A DNA stretch of 64,000 bases, taken from contig NZ_PIZV01000006.1 in NCBI RefSeq assembly GCF_002835665.1, forward strand, positions 80,251 to 144,250, in the 5' to 3' direction. How positions within the stretch are numbered: position 1 is the stretch's first letter; the number at the start of each line of letters is the position of its first letter. The position numbers were made by a program, and so were the translations under genes. Shown one piece after another: positions 44,014-52,073 of the stretch. The stretch is from Chryseobacterium sp. PMSZPI. GTDB lineage: Bacteria > Bacteroidota > Bacteroidia > Flavobacteriales > Weeksellaceae. The notes beneath the pieces are model-generated. The model saw only the letters and a program-made list of their open reading frames with translations, was not told the origin of the DNA and made no database searches.

Positions 44014-45270
44014 ATGGAAGTAAAAATTGTTGTATTAAAAATTGCGAGCAGATGTAATTTGAATTGTTCTTACTGCTATATGTATAATTTGGGCGATAAC
44101 ACTTATAAAAATCAGCCTAAACTAATGAGCAAAGAAACAATTGAAAATATTTACAATAGAATTATTGAACATTGTGAAGAACACAATATTAAAAACTTCA
44201 GTATTATTCTACATGGCGGAGAACCATTGTTAGCCGGACAAAAATACATAGAAGACTTTGTAAATACAGGAAACAGAATGGCTGAAGGAAAAGTAAACTT
44301 CAGGTACAATCTTCAAACTAACGGCATCTTACTTAATGAAGACATCGTCAATTCTCTGGAAAAATTAAGAGTAGATATAGGAGTAAGCCTTGACGGTCCC
44401 AAAGAAGTAAATGACAAAAATAGATTTTATCACAACGGAAAGGGATCTTATGACGACGTGGTAAAAGGCATCAATGTTTTACTTAATAATAAATCTTACA
44501 AAGAACGTACGGGATTATTATCAGTAATGAATATCGATTCCGATCCCATTGAGTCCTACGAGCATATTAAAAGCCTGGATTTAAAGGGTGGTGACTATTT
44601 ATTTCCTTATGGCACATATGACAATCCGCCATTAGGAAAAACAGAAGGCACTCAAAATACATATTATGCAGACTGGCTGATCAAAATTTTCGATACATGG
44701 TATAACGAAAAGGAAGAAACAAGACCCTCTCTTCGGTTATTTGGTGATATTACCACTTCCATACTAGGAAATGATCTTATGGCAGATTATCTCGGAAACA
44801 AAAACAATGAAGTCCTTGTTATTGAAACCGATGGTTCTATGGAAGCTGTGGATGGACTGAAATCTTGCGGGGACGGCTTTACAAAAACAGGCGCCAATGT
44901 AAGTTCCTTTTCTATTAATCAGGCTTTAGACACACCTCTAGCTAAGCTTTATCATCATAGTCATAAACATTTATGCAAGCAATGCAGATTATGTCCTATT
45001 AATGAAACATGTGGCGGCGGTGATTTAGCCAACAGATACTCTACCGAGAACGGCTTTGATAATCCTCCAATTTATTGTTCAGATCTAGAAAAGTTGATTT
45101 CCCATATTCAAAACAGAATAATAGACAGATTACCGGAGCAACTTGTAGAAGAGGCCGGAATAGAAAGATTAACTCCTGAAAAAATTCAAAAAATAAGAAA
45201 TCAAAATATTATTGAAGATACCGCAGTTTACACAGACGAACTATTAAGTCATTTTTATGCAAAAGCTTAG
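44014..45270 (+). CDS. FxsB-like cyclophane-forming radical SAM/SPASM peptide maturase
   Basis: A 418-residue enzyme. Residues 8-22 carry the 4Fe-4S/SAM motif Cx3Cx2C (KIASRCNLNCSYCYMYNLGD, Cys14, 18, 21), HGGEPLL is the glycine-rich SAM motif, and SLDGPKEVND follows. The C-terminal SPASM region has SCGDGFTKTGANVSS, then HLCKQCRLCPINETCGGGD (Cx2Cx2Cx5C) and NGFDNPPIYCSDLEKL, a set strongly recalling FxsB/GrrM-type maturases that crosslink aromatic residues in triceptides. It should install cyclophanes in the precursor encoded just upstream. No RRE, peptidase or transporter gene is adjacent; the next gene is ffh. Confidence 0.88.
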   Translation: MEVKIVVLKIASRCNLNCSYCYMYNLGDNTYKNQPKLMSKETIENIYNRIIEHCEEHNIKNFSIILHGGEPLLAGQKYIEDFVNTGNRMAEGKVNFRYNLQTNGILLNEDIVNSLEKLRVDIGVSLDGPKEVNDKNRFYHNGKGSYDDVVKGINVLLNNKSYKERTGLLSVMNIDSDPIESYEHIKSLDLKGGDYLFPYGTYDNPPLGKTEGTQNTYYADWLIKIFDTWYNEKEETRPSLRLFGDITTSILGNDLMADYLGNKNNEVLVIETDGSMEAVDGLKSCGDGFTKTGANVSSFSINQALDTPLAKLYHHSHKHLCKQCRLCPINETCGGGDLANRYSTENGFDNPPIYCSDLEKLISHIQNRIIDRLPEQLVEEAGIERLTPEKIQKIRNQNIIEDTAVYTDELLSHFYAKA

Positions 45271-45322
45271 CATTTATAAACATATATCGTCTGCATAAAT
45301 AAGAATTTTAAAATTAATTCCT

Positions 45323-45330
45323 TATTTTTG
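45323..45330 (+). promoter_or_regulatory. -7 box TATTTTTG of ffh
   Basis: Exact TAnnTTTG match, 23 bases before the ATG; separates ffh transcription from the maturase gene. Confidence 0.55.
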
Positions 45331-45353
45331 CAAACCTATAATTTACAATACAT

Positions 45354-46715
45354 ATGTTTAATAGTTTACAGGATAAATTAGACAAGGCATTACATAATAT
45401 TTCCGGACGTGGAAAAATTACCGAAATCAATGTAGCGGAAACCGTAAAGGAGATTCGTAGAGCATTAGTGGATGCCGACGTTAACTATAAAGTTGCAAAA
45501 GACCTTACTAAAAGAGTTCAGGATAAAGCATTAGGAGAAAATGTTCTTACTTCCCTTACTCCTGGACAGTTGATGACTAAGATTGTTCATGACGAATTAG
45601 TAGATCTAATGGGAGGTTCCCAGGAAGGAATCAATCTTTCAGGAAAACCAACAGTAATCCTTATTGCAGGTCTTCAAGGTTCTGGTAAAACAACTTTCTC
45701 CGGAAAACTTGCTAATTATTTACAAACCAAAAGAAATAAAAAACCATTATTGGTTGCTTGTGATGTTTATCGTCCGGCGGCAATTGATCAGCTAAAAGTA
45801 CTAGGAGGACAGATCAATGTTCCTGTTTATACCGAAGAAGGCGCTACCAACCCTTCTACCATTGCTGAGAATGCTATCAATTTCGCAAAAGCAAACAATC
45901 ATGATGTAGTAATCGTCGATACTGCCGGTCGTTTAGCGATTGACGAGCAGATGATGAACGAGATCAAATCTGTGCATTATTTCATCAAACCACAGGAAAC
46001 TCTTTTCGTAGTAGATTCCATGACGGGTCAGGATGCTGTGAATACTGCAAAAGCGTTCAATGATGCTTTGAATTTTGACGGGGTTGTTTTAACCAAGTTA
46101 GATGGTGATACAAGAGGGGGTGCTGCATTAACGATTCGTTCTGTAGTTGAAAAACCAATCAAATTCATCTCTACCGGAGAGAAGATGGAAGCTCTGGATC
46201 TATTCTACCCGGAAAGGATGGCAGACAGAATTCTTGGAATGGGAGACGTTGTTTCCTTAGTAGAAAGAGCTCAGGAGCAGTTTGACGAAGAAGAAGCAAA
46301 AAAACTTCACAAAAAAATTGCCAAAAACGAATTTGGTTTTGATGATTTCTTAAAACAAATCAATCAGATCAAGAAAATGGGTAACATGAAGGACTTGATG
46401 GGAATGATTCCTGGAGTTGGAAAAGCAATTAAGGATGTAGAGATCAGTGATGATGCATTTAAACATATTGAAGCGATCATCTACTCTATGACTCCTGAAG
46501 AGAGAAGAAGACCATCAATCATCAACACTCAGAGAAAGAACAGAATTGCAAAAGGTGCCGGAAGAAAGATTGAAGACGTAAATCAATTGATGAAGCAATT
46601 CGATCAGATGGGCAAAATGATGAAGATGATGCAAGGCCCTCAAGGAAAGCAAATGATGCAGATGATGAGCAAAATGCCAAACATGCCCGGAATGGGAGGA
46701 ATGTTCGGAAAATAA
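45354..46715 (+). CDS. ffh: Signal recognition particle protein Ffh
   Basis: A 453-residue SRP54 GTPase. N-domain helices (1-90), G-domain with GLQGSGKTTFSGKL (P-loop), DTAGRLAID (G3) and TKLDGDTRGGAAL (G4), and a Met-rich M domain at the C-terminus (KMMKMMQGPQGKQMMQMMSK). It binds signal sequences and 4.5S RNA and delivers ribosomes to FtsY. Confidence 0.97.
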   Translation: MFNSLQDKLDKALHNISGRGKITEINVAETVKEIRRALVDADVNYKVAKDLTKRVQDKALGENVLTSLTPGQLMTKIVHDELVDLMGGSQEGINLSGKPTVILIAGLQGSGKTTFSGKLANYLQTKRNKKPLLVACDVYRPAAIDQLKVLGGQINVPVYTEEGATNPSTIAENAINFAKANNHDVVIVDTAGRLAIDEQMMNEIKSVHYFIKPQETLFVVDSMTGQDAVNTAKAFNDALNFDGVVLTKLDGDTRGGAALTIRSVVEKPIKFISTGEKMEALDLFYPERMADRILGMGDVVSLVERAQEQFDEEEAKKLHKKIAKNEFGFDDFLKQINQIKKMGNMKDLMGMIPGVGKAIKDVEISDDAFKHIEAIIYSMTPEERRRPSIINTQRKNRIAKGAGRKIEDVNQLMKQFDQMGKMMKMMQGPQGKQMMQMMSKMPNMPGMGGMFGK

Positions 46716-46740
46716 TCAAGAACAAGCTATTTACAATATA

Positions 46741-46768
46741 AAATCCGACTCAAAATTGAGCCGGATTT
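46741..46768. terminator. Terminator after ffh
   Basis: 13-bp stem AAATCCGACTCAA with an AA loop (one mismatch in the + RNA), followed by TTTTTTGTTTTT; shared by convergent ffh and the OMP gene. Confidence 0.85.
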
Positions 46769-46795
46769 TTTGTTTTTATCTTTATAAGAGATTCA

Positions 46796-47440
46796 TTATT
46801 TATCAGATTTCTGACCTTTAGCCTTGATAAAATAAGAGAACCCAACATTAACACCGAAAGTCTTAACATTAGTCTTAATTTCATTATTCATAAAGGTTTC
46901 TTTATTTGAGAACTGGTCATAAGATAGCCCCAGGTTAATCCCTAAAGATTGAGTCGCCATATAAGTAACTCCTCCCTTTACTTTCCACGCTAAACCATCT
47001 GTTGTTGTTTCCGTCTGCATCAGAGGATCTATCAGAGATCCGTCATTATAGTTCGCCTTCGTCTTGTTTGATGCATACCCGATACCGGCACCTAAGAATG
47101 GAACAAACTTAGTAGAATTTGTAAAATAGTAAGTTGCTGTAGGCATCACAGAAAAATTAGAAATTGTTGTTTTATTTCTCTGATATTTAGTAGTAGCAGT
47201 TACATATCCTAAATCAATACCTACGGCTAGTTTATCGATAACGAAATACCCTACGGAAGGAGTAATTGAAAAGGTATTTGTTTTAGGACCATCAACAGAT
47301 TGCCCTGCAACCTTTACAGTAGTCGTAACGTTATTAAAGCCTATTCCGGTATTTCCACTGATTACCCAGTCTCCTTTAGTCATTTGAGCATTAGACAAAC
47401 CAAAAAGTGCTACAGCACCAGCTAGTAATAGTTTTTTCAT
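46796..47440 (-). CDS. Outer-membrane beta-barrel protein 1
   Basis: A 214-residue protein from the ATG at 47440 with signal peptide MKKLLLAGAVALFGLSNAQ. The rest alternates amphipathic strands (GDWVISGNTGIGFN, SVGYFVIDKLAVGIDLGY, FVPFLGAGIGYASN) and ends YFIKAKGQKSDK, a short non-aromatic tail. It is the OmpW/OprF-like eight-strand porin type. Has a -7 box 25 bases upstream. Role unknown. Three close relatives lie on the same strand nearby. Confidence 0.8.
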   Translation of the reverse strand: MKKLLLAGAVALFGLSNAQMTKGDWVISGNTGIGFNNVTTTVKVAGQSVDGPKTNTFSITPSVGYFVIDKLAVGIDLGYVTATTKYQRNKTTISNFSVMPTATYYFTNSTKFVPFLGAGIGYASNKTKANYNDGSLIDPLMQTETTTDGLAWKVKGGVTYMATQSLGINLGLSYDQFSNKETFMNNEIKTNVKTFGVNVGFSYFIKAKGQKSDK

Positions 47441-47464
47441 GATTATTATATTAAAATTCGGGTG

Positions 47465-47472
47465 CAAAGATA
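47465..47472 (-). promoter_or_regulatory. -7 box TATCTTTG of outer-membrane protein 1
   Basis: CAAAGATA on the + strand, 25 bases upstream of the ATG; supports the 47440 start. Confidence 0.5.
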
Positions 47473-47581
47473 ATGAAAACTTAAATATTTAAACAAATTA
47501 TATTATTTTCAATGATTTTATTTAATAAAAAATAATTATTATGATAAAATATTAAACAGAAATATTTTACTTTCAATAAAA

Positions 47582-47606
47582 AAGCCCCGAGAAAATCTCA
47601 GGGCTT
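47582..47606 (-). terminator. Terminator of outer-membrane protein 2
   Basis: 10-bp stem AAGCCCCGAG with a 5-base loop and wobble, U-run in the minus direction. Confidence 0.8.
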
Positions 47607-47627
47607 CATTGCTATATGCTTTGTTTA

Positions 47628-48287
47628 TTATTTTGCAAATACATACTTAACTCCGAAAGTTACAGAAGATAAATTCAAGCCGAATTTATAATCATTTACC
47701 CTCTTAGCTTCATCAACATTCACTTTAGAAGTATTATATCCGAATTCACCGATAGTAGCTTCGATAGACCAGTTTTTGCTTAAGAAATAATCTAAACCTG
47801 GCTTCACGTTAACCCCGATAGAAGTATAATTTTTCTTTCGCGCCTCAGGATTAAGTATAGGATCTCCCATGTTACCCGCAGTGCGTACATCGAATTTCTC
47901 TTGTCCAAACTCCAACGGAACCTGCAACTGTCCAAAAATATACAACTTATCCGATAATGTCCAGTATTTTCGCACAAATGGAGCTACTACAAATGCATTA
48001 TCTGTATCTTTGATTTCAAGTATATTACTTATTCCTACATTCTCATATTCAAACTTTGTAACAACATTTTTATAACCTACTCCTAATCCCACAGCCAGGT
48101 TTGTATCAACAAAATATCCCACTGTAGGAAGAATTTTGAAAACATCATATTTTCTAAGATTGTTGAAGTTATTATTTTCTTTATGATCATATCCCACTTC
48201 TCCGGAAATATAACCTGTTCCTTTAGTGATTTGAGCGTTTGAAAAACCGCAAAGAGCAATAGCTCCAGCTAAAATTATTTTTTTCAT
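47628..48287 (-). CDS. Outer-membrane beta-barrel protein 2 (duplicate pair)
   Basis: A 219-residue protein with signal peptide MKKIILAGAIALCGFSNAQ and strands ending in FGVKYVFAK with a C-terminal Lys. The last 50 residues (LSKNWSIEATIGEFGYNTSK onward) are identical or nearly so to protein 3, as is the 3' untranslated DNA, while the loops differ. No own -7 box was seen. Eight-strand porin-like barrel by pattern. Confidence 0.8.
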   Translation of the reverse strand: MKKIILAGAIALCGFSNAQITKGTGYISGEVGYDHKENNNFNNLRKYDVFKILPTVGYFVDTNLAVGLGVGYKNVVTKFEYENVGISNILEIKDTDNAFVVAPFVRKYWTLSDKLYIFGQLQVPLEFGQEKFDVRTAGNMGDPILNPEARKKNYTSIGVNVKPGLDYFLSKNWSIEATIGEFGYNTSKVNVDEAKRVNDYKFGLNLSSVTFGVKYVFAK

Positions 48288-48313
48288 GATTATTATATTT
48301 TATTAATTAAAAA

Positions 48314-48340
48314 AAAGCCCTAAGAAATTCTCAGGGCTTT
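48314..48340 (-). terminator. Terminator of outer-membrane protein 3
   Basis: 12-bp stem AAAGCCCTAAGA with an AAT loop and one wobble pair. Confidence 0.8.
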
Positions 48341-48360
48341 ATTGCTATATGCTTTGTTTA

Positions 48361-49011
48361 TTATTTTGCAAATACATACTTAACTCCGAAAGTTACAGAA
48401 GATAAATTCAATCCGAATTTATAATCGTTTACTCTCTTAGCTCCGTCTACGTTTACTTTAGAAGTATTGTATCCGAATTCACCGATAGTAGCTTCGATAG
48501 ACCAGTTTTTGCTTAAGAAATAATCTAAACCTGGTTTAACGTTAACTCCGATAGAAGTGAAGTTATTTTTAGTAGAAGTAGATGTAGTAGCAGTACTTCC
48601 TCCAGCTGTAGTTGTAGCAGTAGCTTCGTCTTTATTCTGACCGAATACCATTGGTACTTCTAATTGACCGAATACATATAATTTATCAGCGATAGTCCAG
48701 TATTTTCTTACGAATGGAGCTACAACAAATCCAGAAACAGTTTCTTTTGAATCAATAGTAGTTGACCCAACTGTTTTAACAGTTTTTGTGTTATCGTTTT
48801 TGTAACCAACACCTAAACCTACTGCTAAGTTAGTGTCTACGAAATAACCTACAGTTGGAAGAACTTTATAGCTCTCTACTTTAGTATCGTTATTGTTGTT
48901 TTCTTTTTGAGAATAACCAACTTGTCCTGATAAATATGTAGTTCCTTTAGCAATCTGAGCATTTGATAAACCAAAAAGTGCAACAGCACCCGCTAATAAT
49001 ACTTTTTTCAT
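48361..49011 (-). CDS. Outer-membrane beta-barrel protein 3 (duplicate pair)
   Basis: A 216-residue barrel with signal peptide MKKVLLAGAVALFGLSNAQ, strands such as VLPTVGYFVDTNLAVGLGVGYKN and FVVAPFVRKYWTIADKLYVFGQLE, and a Thr/Ala/Gly-rich exposed loop (TATTTAGGSTATTSTSTK). A -7 box lies 30 bases upstream. It is the paralogue of protein 2 and probably the better expressed of the two. Confidence 0.82.
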   Translation of the reverse strand: MKKVLLAGAVALFGLSNAQIAKGTTYLSGQVGYSQKENNNNDTKVESYKVLPTVGYFVDTNLAVGLGVGYKNDNTKTVKTVGSTTIDSKETVSGFVVAPFVRKYWTIADKLYVFGQLEVPMVFGQNKDEATATTTAGGSTATTSTSTKNNFTSIGVNVKPGLDYFLSKNWSIEATIGEFGYNTSKVNVDGAKRVNDYKFGLNLSSVTFGVKYVFAK

Positions 49012-49040
49012 TTTAAAAAATTTTTAATACTTTCTGAGGG

Positions 49041-49048
49041 CAAATTTA
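49041..49048 (-). promoter_or_regulatory. -7 box TAAATTTG of outer-membrane protein 3
   Basis: CAAATTTA on the + strand, 30 bases upstream of the ATG. Confidence 0.5.
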
Positions 49049-49510
49049 CAGTGGGTCCCCTTAATATTAAAATTTGTTAATGTGATTAATATCATTACTA
49101 AATATTAGCTTTTTATAAAAATAAATCACATCCAATATAGTCTTTTAGGTTTTTCACAAAATTATGAATAAAAAAATTGCAATTTTTCAATTAGAGTTCA
49201 ATATACTTGCTGTTTTAAATTTTCACATTTCAACACAATTCATCACTTTTAACATATTATAACAAAAAAACATTCTATAAAACGTTAACATTTAGATCCT
49301 TGAGTCTTAAAAATTAAACAAACGTTTATGTGAGTTCAGAAAAAATGACCCTTCCACCCTTTTTAATAACCGTTGGATGAATTGCAAATTCTTCAATATA
49401 GAAATCAATCATTACTTAATGAGATTCTCCCGACTATGCAGTATACAAGCTCCCAATCCTTAATCTTGCATTAATATTCTATTTAAATATTATTTATATA
49501 TAGAAAACGA
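49049..49510. other. Spacer, nothing recognised
   Basis: AT-rich stretch between two barrel genes with no coding signal or clear repeat. Confidence 0.5.
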
Positions 49511-49533
49511 AACTCCGACGTATAGTCGGAGTT
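49511..49533 (-). terminator. Hairpin after outer-membrane protein 4
   Basis: Perfect 9-bp stem AACTCCGAC with loop GTATA; the U-run is weak. Confidence 0.65.
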
Positions 49534-49557
49534 CAGTATGTTATTTTTGTCTTTTTC

Positions 49558-50055
49558 TTATTTCAAAAAGAAATTATAACCTAAGTTAATAGCTCCTACA
49601 TTCCAGCTGCTTCTATACCATCCATAGTCACGTCTGTTACTGATCGTCTGATACCCTAAATACAATTCTCCTTTCTTCATCTGATATCCGAATTTCGGTT
49701 GAGCATAGAATCCACCATCTACTCCATTTTTAGTAGAAATACCATATCCCAAGTCCAGCCCCACAAAAACAGGAGCCCCTGAAAATTTATATTTACCGGA
49801 AACCGCTACAGGAATAAATCCGAAATCATCAAAATGATCTTTTCCGAAGAAATGGGAATATCCTGTCGTTACACCAAGGTCAAACCCTTTAGCAATATTC
49901 CACATATAAGCAGCATCTACTCCTAACGTGAATGAAGACACATCACTTGCGTCAGATACCGGAACCCCAATATGTCCGCCTAATTTAAAACCTTCCTGCG
50001 CCTGAGCTGCACCTCCTAAAAGTGCAAAAGCACCTAGTAATAATAGCTTTTTCAT
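49558..50055 (-). CDS. Outer-membrane beta-barrel protein 4
   Basis: A 165-residue exported protein with signal peptide MKKLLLLGAFALLGGAAQAQ and about eight amphipathic strands (GFKLGGHIGVPVSDASD, VFVGLDLGYGISTK), ending NLGYNFFLK. Small porin/OmpW-like barrel; role unknown. Confidence 0.8.
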   Translation of the reverse strand: MKKLLLLGAFALLGGAAQAQEGFKLGGHIGVPVSDASDVSSFTLGVDAAYMWNIAKGFDLGVTTGYSHFFGKDHFDDFGFIPVAVSGKYKFSGAPVFVGLDLGYGISTKNGVDGGFYAQPKFGYQMKKGELYLGYQTISNRRDYGWYRSSWNVGAINLGYNFFLK

Positions 50056-50083
50056 TTTTTTAGTAGCTTTTGAATTATTGCTT

Positions 50084-50091
50084 CAAAAATA
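50084..50091 (-). promoter_or_regulatory. -7 box TATTTTTG of outer-membrane protein 4
   Basis: CAAAAATA on the + strand, 29 bases upstream of the ATG. Confidence 0.5.
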
Positions 50092-50146
50092 CTAATTTTT
50101 TTCATTTTAAAACCTTATCCAACGATTGATATTCTTCACAATAAAA

Positions 50147-50171
50147 AAACGGGACAATTTTTGTCCCGTTT
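50147..50171 (-). terminator. Terminator of outer-membrane protein 5
   Basis: Perfect 11-bp stem AAACGGGACAA with a TTT loop and U-run in the minus direction. Confidence 0.85.
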
Positions 50172-50201
50172 ATAGCATTATAAGATTATATAATTTCAAA
50201 A

Positions 50202-50864
50202 TTAATTTCCCCCGAATTTGAAACCAACACCAACTTGTATAAAACTGTTCGTTAATTTTCCGTTTCCTTCTGCATGTTTTGCAAGGTTAGAAACTCCAAG
50301 GTTATATCTTGCATCGAAGAACAATCCGTTTTCCAATGCGTACTCAGCACCTAAGAAAGGAGCCAAATTCAAAGCATTCACCTGGTCTTTAATATCTACT
50401 TCCTGATCTCCTTCAAGCTCTACCAATGGTCCTAAACCTAGATCAGCAGTAAGTTTTTCTTTTGCAGAAAGGATAAGACCTACATTTGCTCCTGCCGAAA
50501 CGGACAAACCTTCAGTAATAAAATATTTAGCCGATACAGGAATCAACAACGTATGAAGAGTTCGTTTTGCTTTAAAATTTAAAAATGTAGTTGGATCTTG
50601 GGGATCAGCAGCTTGTATTTTCATTTTTCCTCCCAGCGGAGAATATAAAAGTTCTCCCTGAAGAGCAAATTTGTCACTTAGTTTATATTCAACCAATCCC
50701 CCTACATAAAATGTATGTAATGGGTCTGAAGTCTCGGACTTACCATCTTCTTTCATTTTCAGGGTAGAATATGAATATCCGGCTTTAGCTCCAAATCTCA
50801 CCTCCTGAGCGTTTACATTTGCTCCTAAAACAGCAATTGCTGCAATAAGTAAAAGTTTTTTCAT
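50202..50864 (-). CDS. Porin family outer-membrane protein 5
   Basis: A 220-residue protein with signal peptide MKKLLLIAAIAVLGANVNAQ, then EVRFGAKAGYSYSTLKM and strands with YKLSDKFALQGELLYSPLG, FDARYNLGVSNL and a final VGVGFKFGGN. Matches the PorT/OMP beta-barrel-like outer-membrane type (pattern GxKxGxxxS at the start). Own -7 box. Confidence 0.83.
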   Translation of the reverse strand: MKKLLLIAAIAVLGANVNAQEVRFGAKAGYSYSTLKMKEDGKSETSDPLHTFYVGGLVEYKLSDKFALQGELLYSPLGGKMKIQAADPQDPTTFLNFKAKRTLHTLLIPVSAKYFITEGLSVSAGANVGLILSAKEKLTADLGLGPLVELEGDQEVDIKDQVNALNLAPFLGAEYALENGLFFDARYNLGVSNLAKHAEGNGKLTNSFIQVGVGFKFGGN

Positions 50865-50893
50865 TGTTAATTAGTTTTAATTTTTAAGGAAAG

Positions 50894-50901
50894 CAAAACT
50901 A
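50894..50901 (-). promoter_or_regulatory. -7 box TAGTTTTG of outer-membrane protein 5
   Basis: CAAAACTA on the + strand, 30 bases upstream of the ATG. Confidence 0.5.
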
Positions 50902-50981
50902 ATTATTTTTCTAAAACTAACAAATTTTAATTAAAAAAATAAACACAAATAAAACAATTAAAGAAATGCACTCTTTACATA

Positions 50982-51941
50982 TTAATCATTCCTCAATCTC
51001 TTTTCTTCATCATTATAAGCCAAAATAATTTTTCTTACGACAGGGTGTCTTACTACATCTTCTTCTGTAAGATGCACAAAACCAATCTCATTGACTCCTT
51101 TTAGAATTCTCATAGCCTCTTTTAATCCGGACTGTTGGTTTTTCGGAAGGTCAATCTGACTAGGGTCTCCTGTAATAATAAACTTGGCATTCATTCCCAT
51201 TCTCGTCAAAAACATTTTCATCTGAGCATGAGTAGTATTCTGCGCTTCATCAAGGATTACAAAAGCATCATCAAGTGTACGCCCTCTCATAAAAGCCAAC
51301 GGAGCTACTTCAATTACCTTTTTTTCCATAAATCCTTCAAGCTTCTCATGAGGAATCATGTCACGAAGTGCATCATATAATGGCTGTAAATAAGGATCTA
51401 ATTTTTCTTTAAGATCTCCCGGCAAAAACCCTAAGCTCTCCCCTGCTTCTACCGCAGGTCTCGTAAGAATAATCCTTTTCACCTCTTTATCTCTTAAAGC
51501 CCTTGCAGCCAATGCAACGCTGGTATATGTTTTCCCGGTTCCTGCAGGACCAATGGCAAAAACCATATCCTTTTTCTCCGTTTCTTTTACCAGCTTTTTA
51601 AGATTCGTTGTCTTAGCTTTAATGATTTTTCCGTTTACTCCTTTTACAATAATATCCTGATCAAAGATCAATTGTTTTTCATTTTCATCTTTGATATTTA
51701 GAATATTTTCAACGTCTTTTAGTACGATTGAATTGTTTTTAGAGATAAAACTGACAATATCATTCAGTTTTTGCTTCAATATATCTAAAGCTTCCTGATT
51801 TCCCATCGCAAAGATAAAGTGATCTCTTCCTGTAATTTTAAGGGTTGGAAAGCTTGATTTTATTAAGTTGAAAAATTGGTTATTAACTCCATAGAAGATT
51901 TTTGGGTCGATATCTTCCAAATCAAATGTTAATTCAAACAT
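50982..51941 (-). CDS. PhoH family ATPase
   Basis: A 319-residue cytoplasmic protein with an N-terminal KH-like part and a C-terminal RecA-like PhoH domain: AIGPAGTGKTYTSVALAARAL (Walker A), RTLDDAFVILDEAQNTTHAQ (Walker B) and IITGDPSQIDLP (sensor). Homologues act in RNA turnover and ribosome quality control. Single gene with its own promoter, divergent from the SAM hydrolase-family gene. Confidence 0.93.
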   Translation of the reverse strand: MFELTFDLEDIDPKIFYGVNNQFFNLIKSSFPTLKITGRDHFIFAMGNQEALDILKQKLNDIVSFISKNNSIVLKDVENILNIKDENEKQLIFDQDIIVKGVNGKIIKAKTTNLKKLVKETEKKDMVFAIGPAGTGKTYTSVALAARALRDKEVKRIILTRPAVEAGESLGFLPGDLKEKLDPYLQPLYDALRDMIPHEKLEGFMEKKVIEVAPLAFMRGRTLDDAFVILDEAQNTTHAQMKMFLTRMGMNAKFIITGDPSQIDLPKNQQSGLKEAMRILKGVNEIGFVHLTEEDVVRHPVVRKIILAYNDEEKRLRND

Positions 51942-51983
51942 GCAGTATTTTTATTTTTAGATCTTAAAATTAAAGCTTTTTTT

Positions 51984-51991
51984 CAAATTTA
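51984..51991 (-). promoter_or_regulatory. -7 box TAAATTTG of phoH
   Basis: CAAATTTA on the + strand, 43 bases upstream of the ATG. Confidence 0.4.
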
Positions 51992-52037
51992 TATCAAATT
52001 CTTTTCAACAATCTTTCGGCCTTTCTTTTTATTTAAA

Positions 52038-52045
52038 TAACTTTG
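52038..52045 (+). promoter_or_regulatory. -7 box TAACTTTG of the SAM hydrolase-family gene
   Basis: Exact TAnnTTTG match 28 bases before the ATG at 52074. Confidence 0.55.
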
Positions 52046-52073
52046 CAATACTACACTATTCTAGAAATTGCTC

